Counted from the first letter of the stretch, positions 9,532 to 19,020 are shown. The stretch is 64,000 nucleotides of DNA from Bartonella sp. B1099 (GCF_944801835.1 NZ_CALYLN010000001.1:342001-406000); one strand, 5' to 3'. Notes: generated by a model not told the origin, from the sequence alone. Numbers and translations: made by a program.

Positions 9532-10827
9532 TCACGCCGTTATTCGTTGAATTTTAGCACCACATCGGGCTAATTTTTCTTCCAACCTCTCAAAGCCACG
9601 ATCAAGATGGTAAACACGATTAACGATTGTTTCGCCCTTTGCAGCCAATGCTGCAATCACCAGAGAGACAGAAGCCCGCAAATCGGTTGCCATCACGGGG
9701 GCGCCTTGCAACTTCTCCTTTCCATAGACCGTTGCCGTCTCACCATCGAGTTTTATCTCTGCCCCTAACCGGTTGAGTTCTTGAACATGCATAAAACGAT
9801 TTTCAAAAATCGTCTCCGTAATATGGGAGATTCCTTCAGCCCGTGTCATCAACGCCATAAACTGCGCTTGAAGATCGGTTGGGAAAGCAGGATATGGTCC
9901 TGTTTTAATATCAACGGGCATAATTTTTGTGATTGCTGGATTTCGCTTCACGTGAATTCCTTGAGGTTCTATTTGAATCTCAAGCCCTGTTTTTTGCAAA
10001 ACCTTCAGCACTGTTGTCAGATGATTAGGGTTGGCATTTTTCAGAAAGACATCTCCGCCCACTATTGCCACAGCCATTGCATATGTTCCCGCTTCAATTC
10101 GATCTGCAATAACGCGTATTCTTGTTCCTTTGAGTTTTTTCACCCCTTCAACGGTAAGCGTCGTTGTACCTTCACCCGTTATTTGAGCGCCCATGGCATT
10201 CAAGGTTCGAATAAGATTTGTGACTTCTGGTTCACACGCCGCATTCTTAAGAGTGGTTGTTCCCTTTGCCATTGTCGCCGCCATCAGCAACACATGGGTT
10301 CCCCCAACCGTGACTTTAGGAAAACGGTAATGCGCCCCTTTTAATCCCTTTGGTGCTTTTGCATGAACATATCCATTTTCGATAGCAATATGAGCACCTA
10401 AACTTTTTAGTCCTTCGAGGATAAAATCCACGGGTCTTGTTCCAATAGCACACCCCCCAGGCAGCGAAACATAAGCCTCCAAGCATCGAGCAAGCAGTGG
10501 TCCAATCACCCAAAAGCTTGCGCGCATTTTTCTCACCAATTCGTAAGACGCCCGTGTTGTGGCTATTTTTTGCGCGGTAAAGTGAATGGTTCTTGAATTG
10601 GTCCCATCATCATGAAACTCTTGTCCATCAACGGCATATCCCACCCCATGATTATTAAGAATACGAATAAGCAATTCAACATCAGCAAGATGCGGAATAT
10701 TTTCTAGCGTGAGCGTTTCTTCTGTCAACAATGACGCAATCATAAGAGGCAATGCAGCATTTTTTGCCCCTGAAATCGGAATTGTCCCTTTAAGTTTTTC
10801 CCCACCAACAATTTGAATAGCATCCAT
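9532..10827 (-). CDS. murA: UDP-N-acetylglucosamine 1-carboxyvinyltransferase
   Basis: 431 residues, the usual length. It transfers enolpyruvate from PEP to UDP-GlcNAc, the first committed step of peptidoglycan synthesis in the cytoplasm. Visible landmarks are the N-terminal K22-N23 pair in ISGAKNAALPL, the catalytic Cys126 in LPGGCAIGTRP (the residue alkylated by fosfomycin), and the C-terminal [23 protein letters not shown] precedes the ATG at 10827. A 50-codon basic gene lies upstream on the same strand. The 3' end has been copied several times downstream (7265-7370, 8709-9445). Confidence 0.97.
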   Translation of the reverse strand: MDAIQIVGGEKLKGTIPISGAKNAALPLMIASLLTEETLTLENIPHLADVELLIRILNNHGVGYAVDGQEFHDDGTNSRTIHFTAQKIATTRASYELVRKMRASFWVIGPLLARCLEAYVSLPGGCAIGTRPVDFILEGLKSLGAHIAIENGYVHAKAPKGLKGAHYRFPKVTVGGTHVLLMAATMAKGTTTLKNAACEPEVTNLIRTLNAMGAQITGEGTTTLTVEGVKKLKGTRIRVIADRIEAGTYAMAVAIVGGDVFLKNANPNHLTTVLKVLQKTGLEIQIEPQGIHVKRNPAITKIMPVDIKTGPYPAFPTDLQAQFMALMTRAEGISHITETIFENRFMHVQELNRLGAEIKLDGETATVYGKEKLQGAPVMATDLRASVSLVIAALAAKGETIVNRVYHLDRGFERLEEKLARCGAKIQRITA

Positions 10828-10991
10828 CGTGTTTTCCCTCTTTTCCTTTGCGCCACCTCTTCCAAAGGTTTTTCTCCTTTTGAAAAGTTATGCTTTATTG
10901 ATCGTTTTTTTAAAACGCCTTCTAACGATGAGAACAAATAATTGAGACGTTTGGTTGCAAAGATGCCTTAAAAAAACATTTTTTTTGCATT

Positions 10992-11144
10992 TTAGAGCTC
11001 TTCTTGGGCTCTTTTTCGACTTTGCTCTTTTCGACGTTTTAAGTTTTGTCGCAATTGCTGCGCCAATCTTTCTTGACGTCGTTTTGCTTTTTCCTCTTGA
11101 TGATTTATTTCATTGTGCTTTTGTTTTTGATGCATCTGTGTCAT
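10992..11144 (-). CDS. Short basic coiled protein upstream of murA
   Basis: 50 residues, MTQMHQKQKHNEINHQ then a run rich in K, R, Q and E (RRQERLAQQLRQNLKRRKEQ), predicted as one charged helix. Small basic ORFs of this kind commonly sit beside murA in Rhizobiales, so I think it is real although it is short. It is on the same strand as murA, 165 bases upstream, possibly in one transcript. Function unknown. Confidence 0.6.
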   Translation of the reverse strand: MTQMHQKQKHNEINHQEEKAKRRQERLAQQLRQNLKRRKEQSRKRAQEEL

Positions 11145-11326
11145 TGCGCAACCTTTTAAACAGTGTTGAGCTTCTATCCAATCAACTCACGGCTTTTTAA
11201 AAAATGTTTAAGAGTATAAGAACACACTTGTCATGACATAAGATACGTTTTCTTGCAAGAATATACAAATGTTCTCTTGCCTATTTTCTGACAATATGGC
11301 ACAAGACAGCGCAACGATTGAAAACG

Positions 11327-11401
<75 letters not shown>

Positions 11402-11836
11402 TTTTATTCTTCTTTTTCCTCTCTCTTTCTTGTCTCTAAGCCTTTCCTGCAAGCATCCATCTTTTCCCTTCCAGCCTCTGTTGGCTTGACCAAATTCTCC
11501 CTGCTTTAAGCCATGTGCTTTAATGGCTTCACCATCAATGATCTCAATGACGCGCTTAGCCTCCAAAACACTTGATCTCTCAAACACTTTGCGCACAAAT
11601 TTTGAAATTGAGACACCAAGAACAATGCCCCCTTGCTTGCATACCTGCTCTTGCCTTGCATACCCCTTCTTAAGCTTCATGAAAATGTCCTATCCCTCCC
11701 TTTGCCAAGCCTTACCCGTTGAGCCCTTTGCCCTTCCCTTGACTTTTTTAGATTTGTCGAGGCATTTTCATTTTCTGAATGTTTCCCCCACGCGCTTTCA
11801 TTCTGCTTATGATATGAATCTCCTCTCCAACAAATA
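11402..11836 (-). pseudogene. Decayed phage-like gene region beside tRNA-Thr
   Basis: A minus-strand reading frame starts at 11680 (MKLKKGYARQEQVCKQGG, later VIEIIDGEAIKAHGLKQGEFG) but runs into the tRNA, and the preceding minus-strand sequence (MKARGGNIQKMKM) is in another frame with stops. It looks like a broken gene trimmed at the tRNA. Family not recognised. Confidence 0.35.
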
Positions 11837-11864
11837 AAAACTCCGCTCAGGCGGGGTTTTAACC
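11836..11864. terminator. Hairpin terminator, both directions possible
   Basis: Stem ACTCCGC-TCAG-GCGGGGT followed by TTTT on the plus strand and by a T run on the minus strand. Confidence 0.6.
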
Positions 11865-12020
11865 TGTACCACACCCTTGTTGGAATACAAGATGATCACG
11901 ATCGCCATTTTCATTAAACACGCTTCTGTACATATTTTTAACATAAAAACGACACATACTGATCTTTTCAACAGAAACTTCTTATAAAAACGCGTTAGCA
12001 ACAAAGGACAATAAAGCCCC

Positions 12021-12527
12021 ATGTTTAAACCCCTTATTTTATTCGCTATAGCAATAAGATTTTGCCCTATAGCAATAAGCGCAGTTTTATTCACAGATCC
12101 TGCAAAGAGTAGCTGTGCAAAGGATGAGTTTTTCGTTGGGGAGACATCTCCGATCAATTGTATTTCAAAAGAATATATAAGACAAAAAATAGAAAAGAAG
12201 CGATTGGAAATAGAACAAGAAGAAGAATGGTCAAAGCTTGAAAAATTTTCCGTTACTTCTTGTCCAAGGAGAGAATTTCCTGTTTATCGTGGTTTTTCTA
12301 TTATCGATTGTGTTTCAGAGAAAGAATTAGAACAAGATCGTTTGAATAGAAATGAGATCAATATCATAGGATTATCTCTACAATGGTTTATCGTAGGATT
12401 CATCTTAACGACGATCATGTCTGTTCCAGTCAATATCCTTTGGCGTTTTCGCTTTAAGATTCCAGCCTGTTTATTGACAATAATGACAGCCTTGGCGATT
12501 ATGGCCATCCCCTTTATAGTTAGTTGA
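12021..12527 (+). CDS. Membrane protein with duplicated Cys motif
   Basis: 168 residues. The N-terminal signal-like segment (residues 1-22) is followed by two copies of a motif of about 24 residues, SCAKDEFFVGETSPINCISKE and SCPRREFPVYRGFSIIDCVSEKE. A charged linker rich in K/E separates them, and two C-terminal membrane helices follow (about 118-168). Each repeat has two cysteines, suggesting disulfide-closed loops outside the cytoplasm. AAGGA lies upstream of the ATG. Family unknown. It borders the prophage-like region. Confidence 0.6.
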   Translation: MFKPLILFAIAIRFCPIAISAVLFTDPAKSSCAKDEFFVGETSPINCISKEYIRQKIEKKRLEIEQEEEWSKLEKFSVTSCPRREFPVYRGFSIIDCVSEKELEQDRLNRNEINIIGLSLQWFIVGFILTTIMSVPVNILWRFRFKIPACLLTIMTALAIMAIPFIVS

Positions 12528-13165
12528 TCGTCTCTCACTCCTTTCGTAAAAAAACTTTCTCAAAACATGAAGAACATCTTATGTTTTAAAGTATTTTGAA
12601 CTGTATCTCCCCGCATTGAGATACTATGTGCCACGTACCGCCATTTTTCAGCATACTTATGACGCTAAGCTTCTGATACCCCCTCCTTCAACATCCACGT
12701 TCCTCCTTGAAACTTACCTTTTTATGGAATTTTCTCCCCTCATCAACGCTGTACGCCTCCTCCTCTGCCTCTCTCACGCTTCATTGTCTTGCAGATACTT
12801 TGCATATCCCGCTAAGCTTTCTGCCTTTTGCAACATCTTTTCCATTTTCTTACTCTCCAAAAATCAAGCAACTGCGCGCCAACCTTTCCCCTTTCTCCAT
12901 GCTGGCGCCTCCTATTGCCTCCCCACCAACACAGCTCTCCACAATAAACGAAACGAAAACACAACACCCTCCCTTCTCTCCCCCGTGAAAAAACACGTGA
13001 ATCTTCACGGGGAAACTTCCCATGCCCCTCAAACCCGCAACACAAAAGCGGACAAAACCGCCCCCCATCTCCTCTCTCACTGCCCCAACATCTCACCTCC
13101 AAAGTACGTCCTCCACTTGACATCCTCCCTCAAACATCGCTCCCACTTCCCCAAGCAATACTTTT
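12528..13165. repeat. Dispersed repeat block next to exonuclease
   Basis: About 12656-12990 is repeated, with indels, at about 13165-13345, 14085-14235, 14435-14545 and 14610-14962. Recognisable pieces are AACTTACCTTTTTATGGAAT, TATCCCGCTAAGCTTTCTGC and CCCCCGTGAAAAAACAC. Open frames through it are C-rich and change between copies, so I call no gene. Confidence 0.6.
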
Positions 13166-13210
13166 CACGCTAAATCTCTGATGCCCCCTTTTCCCTTAAA
13201 ACTTACCTTT

Positions 13211-13969
13211 TTACAGAATTTTCTCCCTAATCAACGCTGTACAAGATCCCTTTCTTTCCCGTTTTACTCTTGTTTTTCCTCTCAACAGACGCTTTGTCTT
13301 CAACTTTTTTCCTTCCCCCTCCCTCAAAGCACTGTCTGTTCTTATGCTAAAGCCTGTCTCGAAACATTTAATATGCTGGACCATCTTCTCCAAAGCCTCA
13401 TTAAAACGATGAATTTCAACTTCAAGCTTGCTGATATAGGCTTCATCACGATAAGCGCGTTTAATCAAAGGAGGCATATCTGGCCAATAGAGCATCAAAT
13501 CCACCCATTCGCGTTGCGAAATCCATAAGCCTCCCTGACATTGTGCTTTATGTTCTGCTGGAAAATTTTTTTGCGCAAAATGAGGAATTAAAATTTCAGG
13601 TTTTTTTGTTTTAATTTCCAATAATCCATTTTTTCCCACAAAAGCATCAGGAGAAAATCCTTTTCTGCGATCATCGGCTAAAACAAAGCCAATACATTCC
13701 GGTTCTGTCTGTGTCAGTTTTCCATAAAGCTGTCGTGCTCTTGGTTCTAATTCTGTCCCACGTCGCTGAGAAAGTGTTGTCCCTTCCTCAACGGTTTTTC
13801 CGGTCATTCTTTCTCCTGCCAATTTCATCATGACACTATAATAGCGTGATGTTTTTTGTCCCTGTTTTTTTTCTGCCATAACCATCTCAAACAGAGAAGC
13901 TGTAATCAAACCATTGCGCACTTTTTGCCATTCCTCTGTTCCCTGAATACAATCGATAATAATTGGCAT
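13211..13969 (-). CDS. YqaJ/lambda-type phage exonuclease
   Basis: 252 residues. It belongs to the PD-(D/E)XK recombinase-exonuclease group that digests the 5' strand of duplex ends for single-strand annealing in phage recombination. Seen: GTEEWQKVRNGLITAS at residues 10-25, RGTELEPRAR (E75), FSPDAF (D108), LLEIKTKK (E118, K120) and AQCQGGLWIS (Q143/Q145), in the expected order. The fold is complete by about residue 205. The last ~45 residues, rich in K/R, run into the dispersed repeat and may be a read-through tail. It shares strand and operon direction with the small genes at 15.0-15.6 kb. No annealing protein is visible. Confidence 0.85.
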   Translation of the reverse strand: MPIIIDCIQGTEEWQKVRNGLITASLFEMVMAEKKQGQKTSRYYSVMMKLAGERMTGKTVEEGTTLSQRRGTELEPRARQLYGKLTQTEPECIGFVLADDRRKGFSPDAFVGKNGLLEIKTKKPEILIPHFAQKNFPAEHKAQCQGGLWISQREWVDLMLYWPDMPPLIKRAYRDEAYISKLEVEIHRFNEALEKMVQHIKCFETGFSIRTDSALREGEGKKLKTKRLLRGKTRVKRERKGSCTALIREKIL

Positions 13970-15027
13970 GTTTTCCCCCTTTATCTGGCTCTTTTTTTGA
14001 CACTATATCCTCTTTGCAAGATGCTCTTTGAAACATCACATTTTATGATCCCCCACGCACAACAGACGCCTCCTCCTTCCCTCCAACTGCACAAACGCTT
14101 CACACACCCTCTTGTCTCTCTCTCCATACTAGCGCCCCCTATCGGCTCTCTCTCCCAAACAGCGCCTCCCCCCAAACAGCCCCTAAAAATGAATGAAAGG
14201 AAAGCACCCCCCTTTTCCCCCGTGAAAAAACACCTATCCCGTCAATTATCCGTCAACTGACCTACCATGGGGGGGGAATCTCTCACTGTACCCCTCACAC
14301 ACACGATACAAAAGCAGACAAAACCGCCCCCGGTCTCCTCTCTTACATCCCTAACATCTTCCCCCAATTGACTTTCTTATCTCTTGCTTGTGAAAAATCT
14401 TCCGCCATCTCCCTCAAGCAATATTTGCGACGGCTCAGCCTCTGATGCCCCTTTCAACACCCACGCCCCCTTAAAACTGCCTTTTTATGAAATTTTCTCC
14501 CTTATCAACACTGTACAAAACTCCCTTCTTCCCCCGCGCCTACGTCCTTAGATTCCCCCCAACACCGTCCACCATCTTCCCCCCGCAACACTTCTCACGC
14601 TAAGCCTCTGATGCTCCTTTCAACACCCACATTCCGCCTTAAACTTACCTTTTATAGAATTTTTGCCCTCATCAACTCTGTACACCTCCCCCTCTACCTC
14701 TCTCACACTTCATTGTCCTGCAGACACTTTAGCATATCCCGCTAAACTTTCTGCCTTTTGCGACATCTTTTTCATTTTCTTACTCTCCCAAAATCAAGCA
14801 ACTGCGCGCCAACCTTTCCCCCTCACGCGCCGCCCACCCCTTTCCCCTTTTCTCCATACTAGCGCCCCCTATCGGCTCTCTCTCCCAAACAGCGCCTCCC
14901 CCCAAACAGCCCCTAAAAATGAATGAAAGGAAAGCCCCCCTTTTCCCCCGTGAAAAAACACTGGAGGCTTTTACCTTAGCCATCAATGATCTATCTCACG
15001 GGAGGAAAGAGCTTTTTTTCCATGCTG
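13970..15027. repeat. Repeat-filled gap between phage genes
   Basis: Three further partial copies of the block described at 12528 (about 14085-14235, 14435-14545, 14610-14962). No gene supported; a gene may have been displaced by the repeat expansion. Confidence 0.5.
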
Positions 15028-15216
15028 CTATTGCACGACAGAAAAATCATGGTGGCAATATTCTTCCGCCAAGTTGTTTGCCATATCCTCAGCCGCCTCT
15101 TGCGATATGAAAAGAACAGCATTGTGTTTTTGTGGTTCGAGTCTGATTAAATTTTGAGTCTTTCCAGCATAATAAAGTGGAAAGCCTCGATAAGATGTCT
15201 TGAGATAACTTGGCAT
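15028..15216 (-). CDS. Small phage-type hypothetical protein
   Basis: 62 residues from ATG 15216, MPSYLKTSYRGFPLYYAG, ending CHHDFSVVQ. It starts two bases after the stop of the gene at 15219, which implies translational coupling. Contains a helix EAAEDMANNLAEEY. Family not recognised; its place between repressor and exonuclease suggests an early prophage gene. Confidence 0.55.
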   Translation of the reverse strand: MPSYLKTSYRGFPLYYAGKTQNLIRLEPQKHNAVLFISQEAAEDMANNLAEEYCHHDFSVVQ

Positions 15217-15218
15217 GA

Positions 15219-15608
15219 TTACCACCAATAATCTGACAAGACATCACAAGGGCGTAAACGATGCTGTTTTTCATAGGAGCCATAGAGATTATCTTCATAA
15301 TCGCGTGCCACTCTTTCATCTAAACAGGCATGATAGGCTTCACTATTCAAAATGAAGGGCTGCAAGTGGGCATTTTCTTCGTTTATTTCATAATTTTCGA
15401 CATAACAATCAGCGATTTGTTCGGTCACATCTTCAGCATGATTTGTTGTAAGATCAAATCGTAAAACTTTATAAACAGTTTCAGATTCTTCAATGAGTTC
15501 GAGTACTTCTTCGATTTCTTCGATAGGTCCTTCATAGCTATCGGGCTTTTCATCTTCACAGAGAATGATAATGATTTCATCCTCTTTAACGAATGGAATA
15601 TTTTTCAT
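15219..15608 (-). CDS. Acidic phage early hypothetical protein
   Basis: 129 residues, strongly acidic in the first half (EEIEEVLELIEESE). It ends LRPCDVLSDYWW directly ahead of the 62-residue gene. GGGGGAAAATC precedes the ATG. About 100 bases upstream is an operator-like palindrome (15710-15727) related to the one in front of the repressor, so it is probably the first gene of the leftward early operon and under repressor control. Function unknown. Confidence 0.65.
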   Translation of the reverse strand: MKNIPFVKEDEIIIILCEDEKPDSYEGPIEEIEEVLELIEESETVYKVLRFDLTTNHAEDVTEQIADCYVENYEINEENAHLQPFILNSEAYHACLDERVARDYEDNLYGSYEKQHRLRPCDVLSDYWW

Positions 15609-15709
15609 GATTTTCCCCCTTTAGATAGTTGATAAAGCATGGCTTCATCTTGACAAGATCAAATATAGCGTTAGTCTTATCTCCTCTATAGGAGAGATGT
15701 CAAGCATTT

Positions 15710-15727
15710 TATCCTTCATAAAAGATA
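15710..15727. promoter_or_regulatory. Operator-like palindrome, leftward early operon
   Basis: TATCCTTCATAAAAGATA, 15 of 18 positions identical to the perfect palindrome at 16302-16319. Likely binding site for the repressor at 15922 (inference). Confidence 0.45.
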
Positions 15728-15860
15728 TATTTTAAGTCTTTGCGGGGTTCAAATGACATACATAAATAAAGATCTGTTATACCTTGTTCCCCTCATGTTC
15801 TTTTGTTGTTCGCTATTTGTTCTCACTTAATTGCAACGATAAACACACAGGAGAGATAAA

Positions 15861-16001
15861 ATGAGTGATATAATATTAATAGAATACTGGAGTCGTCTTG
15901 ATTCAAAAGCACAAAAAGAACTTATTTTGAAGCTTCGTCAACGGGTCGCCGCAAAAGAGTTAAAATCGCCTGTCTCTCTTCAGGAGAGAGCTTTGAAATA
16001 A
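15861..16001 (+). CDS. 46-residue protein overlapping repressor 3' end
   Basis: ATG preceded by AGGAGAGATAAA. The sequence MSDIILIEYWSRLDSKAQKE continues as a basic helix to QERALK. Its last 80 bases lie antisense to the repressor's final codons. The ribosome-binding site and the helical composition favour a real small gene, but overlap with a convergent gene leaves doubt. No family recognised. Confidence 0.4.
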   Translation: MSDIILIEYWSRLDSKAQKELILKLRQRVAAKELKSPVSLQERALK

Positions 16002-16239
16002 GCTCTATAAATTCTTTATCTTCAGGGCTAGCCCCCTTACCGTAAAGAATATAATTCATACTGATATCAATTTCGTGACAAATTCGCGAAAGAGATTCGA
16101 TTGTTGGCTCTTTTCCTTCAGAAAGGATAGAATGAAGGTAACCCGCGCCTTTACCGGCAGCGAGAGAGATAGATCTTTTTGAGCGTCCACTTTTTTCCAA
16201 AGCGGTCCTTAATCTTTTACGCCAACCATCGATATTCAT
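15922..16239 (-). CDS. Phage CI-like repressor, XRE HTH
   Basis: 105 residues from the ATG at 16239 (MNIDGWRKRLRTALEK); an upstream in-frame ATG would add 12 residues. The helix-turn-helix is at about residues 16-40 (SKRSISLAAGKGAGYLHSIL), followed by SLSRICHEIDISMNYILYG and a short tail SPEERQAILTLL. There is no LexA-type peptidase domain, so it is not self-cleaving. It is divergent to the DUF1376-type gene at 16644. A perfect palindrome lies 63 bases upstream of its start. Confidence 0.75.
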   Translation of the reverse strand: MNIDGWRKRLRTALEKSGRSKRSISLAAGKGAGYLHSILSEGKEPTIESLSRICHEIDISMNYILYGKGASPEDKEFIELISKLSPEERQAILTLLRRPVDEASK

Positions 16240-16301
16240 AATTTCACCATATAGCGCGTCTTTAAAAAAAAACACGTCCTTTTTACAAAACGGGCTTGCA
16301 A

Positions 16302-16319
16302 TATCCTTTAAAAAGGATA
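16302..16319. promoter_or_regulatory. Perfect 18-bp palindrome, probable repressor operator
   Basis: TATCCTTTAAAAAGGATA between the divergent repressor and the rightward early genes, with a related half-site (GTCCTTTTTA) near 16277. Position and symmetry suggest autoregulation and control of the rightward operon. Confidence 0.55.
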
Positions 16320-16362
16320 AAATTAAGGGGACAAATTTTATTTTTTAGGGGGAAATAAAAAA

Positions 16363-16566
16363 TCATTTTTTGCTCATAAAAACACTTTCACCACACCATG
16401 GAGACAAAGGGCAACTTCCCAAAACTGATTCATTGAGACGTGTTGTTCTTTTTATTTTTTCCATCATTGCAAACTCAAGTTTTAAGTTTCCATGCCCTTC
16501 AAGCACACCCACAGATTTATCAACGTCATAAAGAAGCTCTTTATAGTTGTCATCGAACAGAATCAA
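16363..16566 (-). CDS. Possible small protein upstream of repressor
   Basis: 67 residues from TTG (ILFDDNYKELLYDVDKSVG ... ESVFMSKK). Composition is protein-like, but no strong ribosome-binding site is seen and the start is uncertain. Confidence 0.3.
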   Translation of the reverse strand: MILFDDNYKELLYDVDKSVGVLEGHGNLKLEFAMMEKIKRTTRLNESVLGSCPLSPWCGESVFMSKK

Positions 16567-16643
16567 AGCACCACACGTTAAATTTCTGTTTGCGCTTTTA
16601 TCTTCAATGAAACTGTATAAGAAAGAAGAAAGTAGACTGCCGT

Positions 16644-17729
16644 ATGAAACACGTTAATCAACAAGAAACTCCTCACTATGAATCGTCCAGGCTTCCATAT
16701 GTTTGTTGGTACCAAAATGACTTTCTAGGAGGTGTTCGTGGCATGCGCGCACATGAGATTGGAATTTATACGGTTCTTCTCAATGAAATGTATGCACGCG
16801 GTCGTCCTCTAGAAATCTCGGAAGAACGTTTAGCGCGTCTTTGCGGTTGTGACAAGCGAACTTTTGTTAATGTTTTAGGAATGCTGATCCACGAGGGTAA
16901 GATTTTAAATTTAGCCAATGGTTTATGGAATGCGCGTTGCGAAAATGTTTTTCAAGAGCGTGAAAAATTGCTTGAACAAAAGTCCTTTGCGGGTCGTTCT
17001 TCGGCAAAAAAGCGCAAGAAAATCAATACTGAGATTCAACAACTGCTTAACGCGCGAACAAAAGATGCTCAACAAAGTTTAGAAGCTCAAAAGGCAGAAG
17101 AAAAGGAAACACCTAACGGTGTTTTTGAAAAGAATAGGGTGTTTGATGAGAAAGAAGTGGACCTTTCCAGCCAAGAGAGTCTGGAACAAAGCGGGCCATC
17201 TCCCAGATTGGCTCTCTCCGCCTCACCAACCTCCGTCTCACTAGCCGCCTCCTCACCGGCAGAAACAAAACATGAAAACGGCACCGCCACCGCTCTTCAA
17301 GCAGGGGCGCGAGAATCCGCTCTCACAGCGATTGTCCCAAAGAAAAATACAAAAAAAACCGTCAATTGTGTGTCCTCGAGCTTTTCAACATCGCCTTCGT
17401 CGCCTTGTTCCAACAAAAAAACCACCCCCTCCAGCCTTGTCAAAGGACACCGTCTTCCTGAAACTTGGCAAGCAGACATCAAGGCAGCAATTTCAGAAGG
17501 CTTAAGTGAGAGCCAAGCCCATTGGCAAGCCAAGAAGTTTCGCGATTATTGGCAAGCCAAGAGTGGCAAAGAAGCCCTCAAAGTAGATTGGCAAGCCACA
17601 TGGCGCAACTGGTATCGCCGTGAAATCGAACGGTTAGAACAGCAAAAACAGGAAAGCGTCTCACCGCGCCCTTCTGAGAGCGACGAGAATCTTTACCGCA
17701 GTCTGATCAACTATAGCGACGATTGTTGA
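16644..17729 (+). CDS. DUF1376-type phage replication protein
   Basis: 361 residues. Residues 20-110 (WYQNDFLGGVRGMRAHEIG, then LARLCGCDKRTF) match the DUF1376/YdaU N-terminal winged-helix-like domain found in prophage replication-initiation proteins. The middle (about 120-265) is low-complexity, rich in S, T, K and A. The C-terminal region 266-345 is helical with repeated HWQAKKFRDYWQAK and DWQATWRNWYRREIERL segments, likely DNA- or helicase-loader-binding. A decayed, repeat-expanded copy of this 3' region follows at 17730-19000. The primase-helicase downstream is its probable partner. Confidence 0.75.
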   Translation: MKHVNQQETPHYESSRLPYVCWYQNDFLGGVRGMRAHEIGIYTVLLNEMYARGRPLEISEERLARLCGCDKRTFVNVLGMLIHEGKILNLANGLWNARCENVFQEREKLLEQKSFAGRSSAKKRKKINTEIQQLLNARTKDAQQSLEAQKAEEKETPNGVFEKNRVFDEKEVDLSSQESLEQSGPSPRLALSASPTSVSLAASSPAETKHENGTATALQAGARESALTAIVPKKNTKKTVNCVSSSFSTSPSSPCSNKKTTPSSLVKGHRLPETWQADIKAAISEGLSESQAHWQAKKFRDYWQAKSGKEALKVDWQATWRNWYRREIERLEQQKQESVSPRPSESDENLYRSLINYSDDC

Positions 17730-17847
17730 CATCACATGGTCCAACCCTTTTCTCACACAAGCAAACGCGAGGGCACCAATGTTTCAAAACCATAAACAAA
17801 ACACTATCCGGCAAAACAACTCTGAACACAACAACGAGCACCCAAAC

Positions 17848-19020
17848 AACACTCATCCAAACAACAGGCAAAGCAGCCACCATAAAACGCATCACCATCC
17901 CCCACACGGCTCTCATCATAACAGCCCATGCCCCACACGCCTCATCTTTTCCACGCAAAAGAATACAACACCCGCAAGCTACCGCCCCTTCTCTTTCACA
18001 CACACGCCTTGTCCCACCGCCCCCCGGCAAGAGCACCCCTTCCCACACAAGCAACCAAACAGCAACGCAGCCGCTTTAGAAGGCTCAAACAACGCACCAA
18101 TCCTTCAAGCAACCCCCGCAAGCCGCTGCCTCTTCTCTTTCACACACACGCTTTGCCCCACCGCCCCCCGGCAAGGGCTCCACTTCCCACACAAGCAACC
18201 AAACAGCAACGCAGCCGCTTTAGAAGGCTCAAACAACGCACCAATCCTTCAAGCACCCCCCGCAAGCCGCTGCCTCTTCTCTTTCACACACACGCTTTGC
18301 CCCACCGCCCCCCGGCAAGGGCTCCACTTCCCACACAAGCAAACAGACAGCAACGCAGCCGCTTTAGAAGGCTCAAACAACGCACCAATCCTTCAAGCAA
18401 CACCCGCAAGCCACCGCCCCTTCTCTTTCAGGCGCACGCCTTGCACCACCGTCCCCCGGCAAGGGCTCCACTTCCCACACAAGCAACCAAACAGCAACGC
18501 AGCCGCTTTAGAAGGCTCAAACAACGCACCAATCCTTCAAGCAACCCCCGCAAGCCACCGCCCCTTCTCTTTCACACACACGCTTTGCCCCACCGCCCCC
18601 CGGCAAGAGCTCCGATTGCCACACAGGCAAAACAACCCTGAACATAACAATAGGCATCCAAACAACACCCATCTAAACAACAGGCAAAGCAGCCACCATA
18701 AAACGCATCACCATCCCCCACACGGCTCTCATCATAACAGCCCATGCCCCACACGCTTTATCTTTTCCACGCAAAGGAACACAACATCCGCAAGCCACCG
18801 CCTCTTCTCTTGTCACACACACGCCTTGTCCCACCGCTCCCCGGCAAGAGCACCCCTTCCCACACAAGCAACCAAACAGCAACGCAGCCGCTTTAGAAGG
18901 CCTGAGTAAAAGCCAAACCCATTGGCAAGCCAAAACCCGTAAAAAGCCCACAAAGCAGATTGGCAAGCGCCATAGCGCTATGGATTTCGCCACGAAATTG
19001 AATGGCGAAAACAACAAAAT
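17848..19020 (+). repeat. 144-bp tandem array plus copy of upstream gene tail
   Basis: Five 144-bp units: the marker CTCTTTCACA recurs at 17991, 18135, 18279, 18423 and 18567 (one unit has CTCTTTCAGG). The period is 48 codons, so three plus-strand frames stay partly open. A flanking ~94-base piece (17848-17941) recurs at 18664-18756. At 18900-19000 the sequence reads GLSKSQTHWQAK, a mutated copy of GLSESQAHWQAK at the end of the gene at 16644, and each 144-bp unit contains a related ...AAALEG stretch. I read the array as a decayed duplicate of that gene's 3' end that expanded in tandem, not as a gene. Confidence 0.75.

Noticed and set aside
17779..18909. 376-residue His/Asn-rich protein
   Set aside because: Frame lies in a 144-bp tandem repeat derived from a neighbouring gene, with two other frames equally open.
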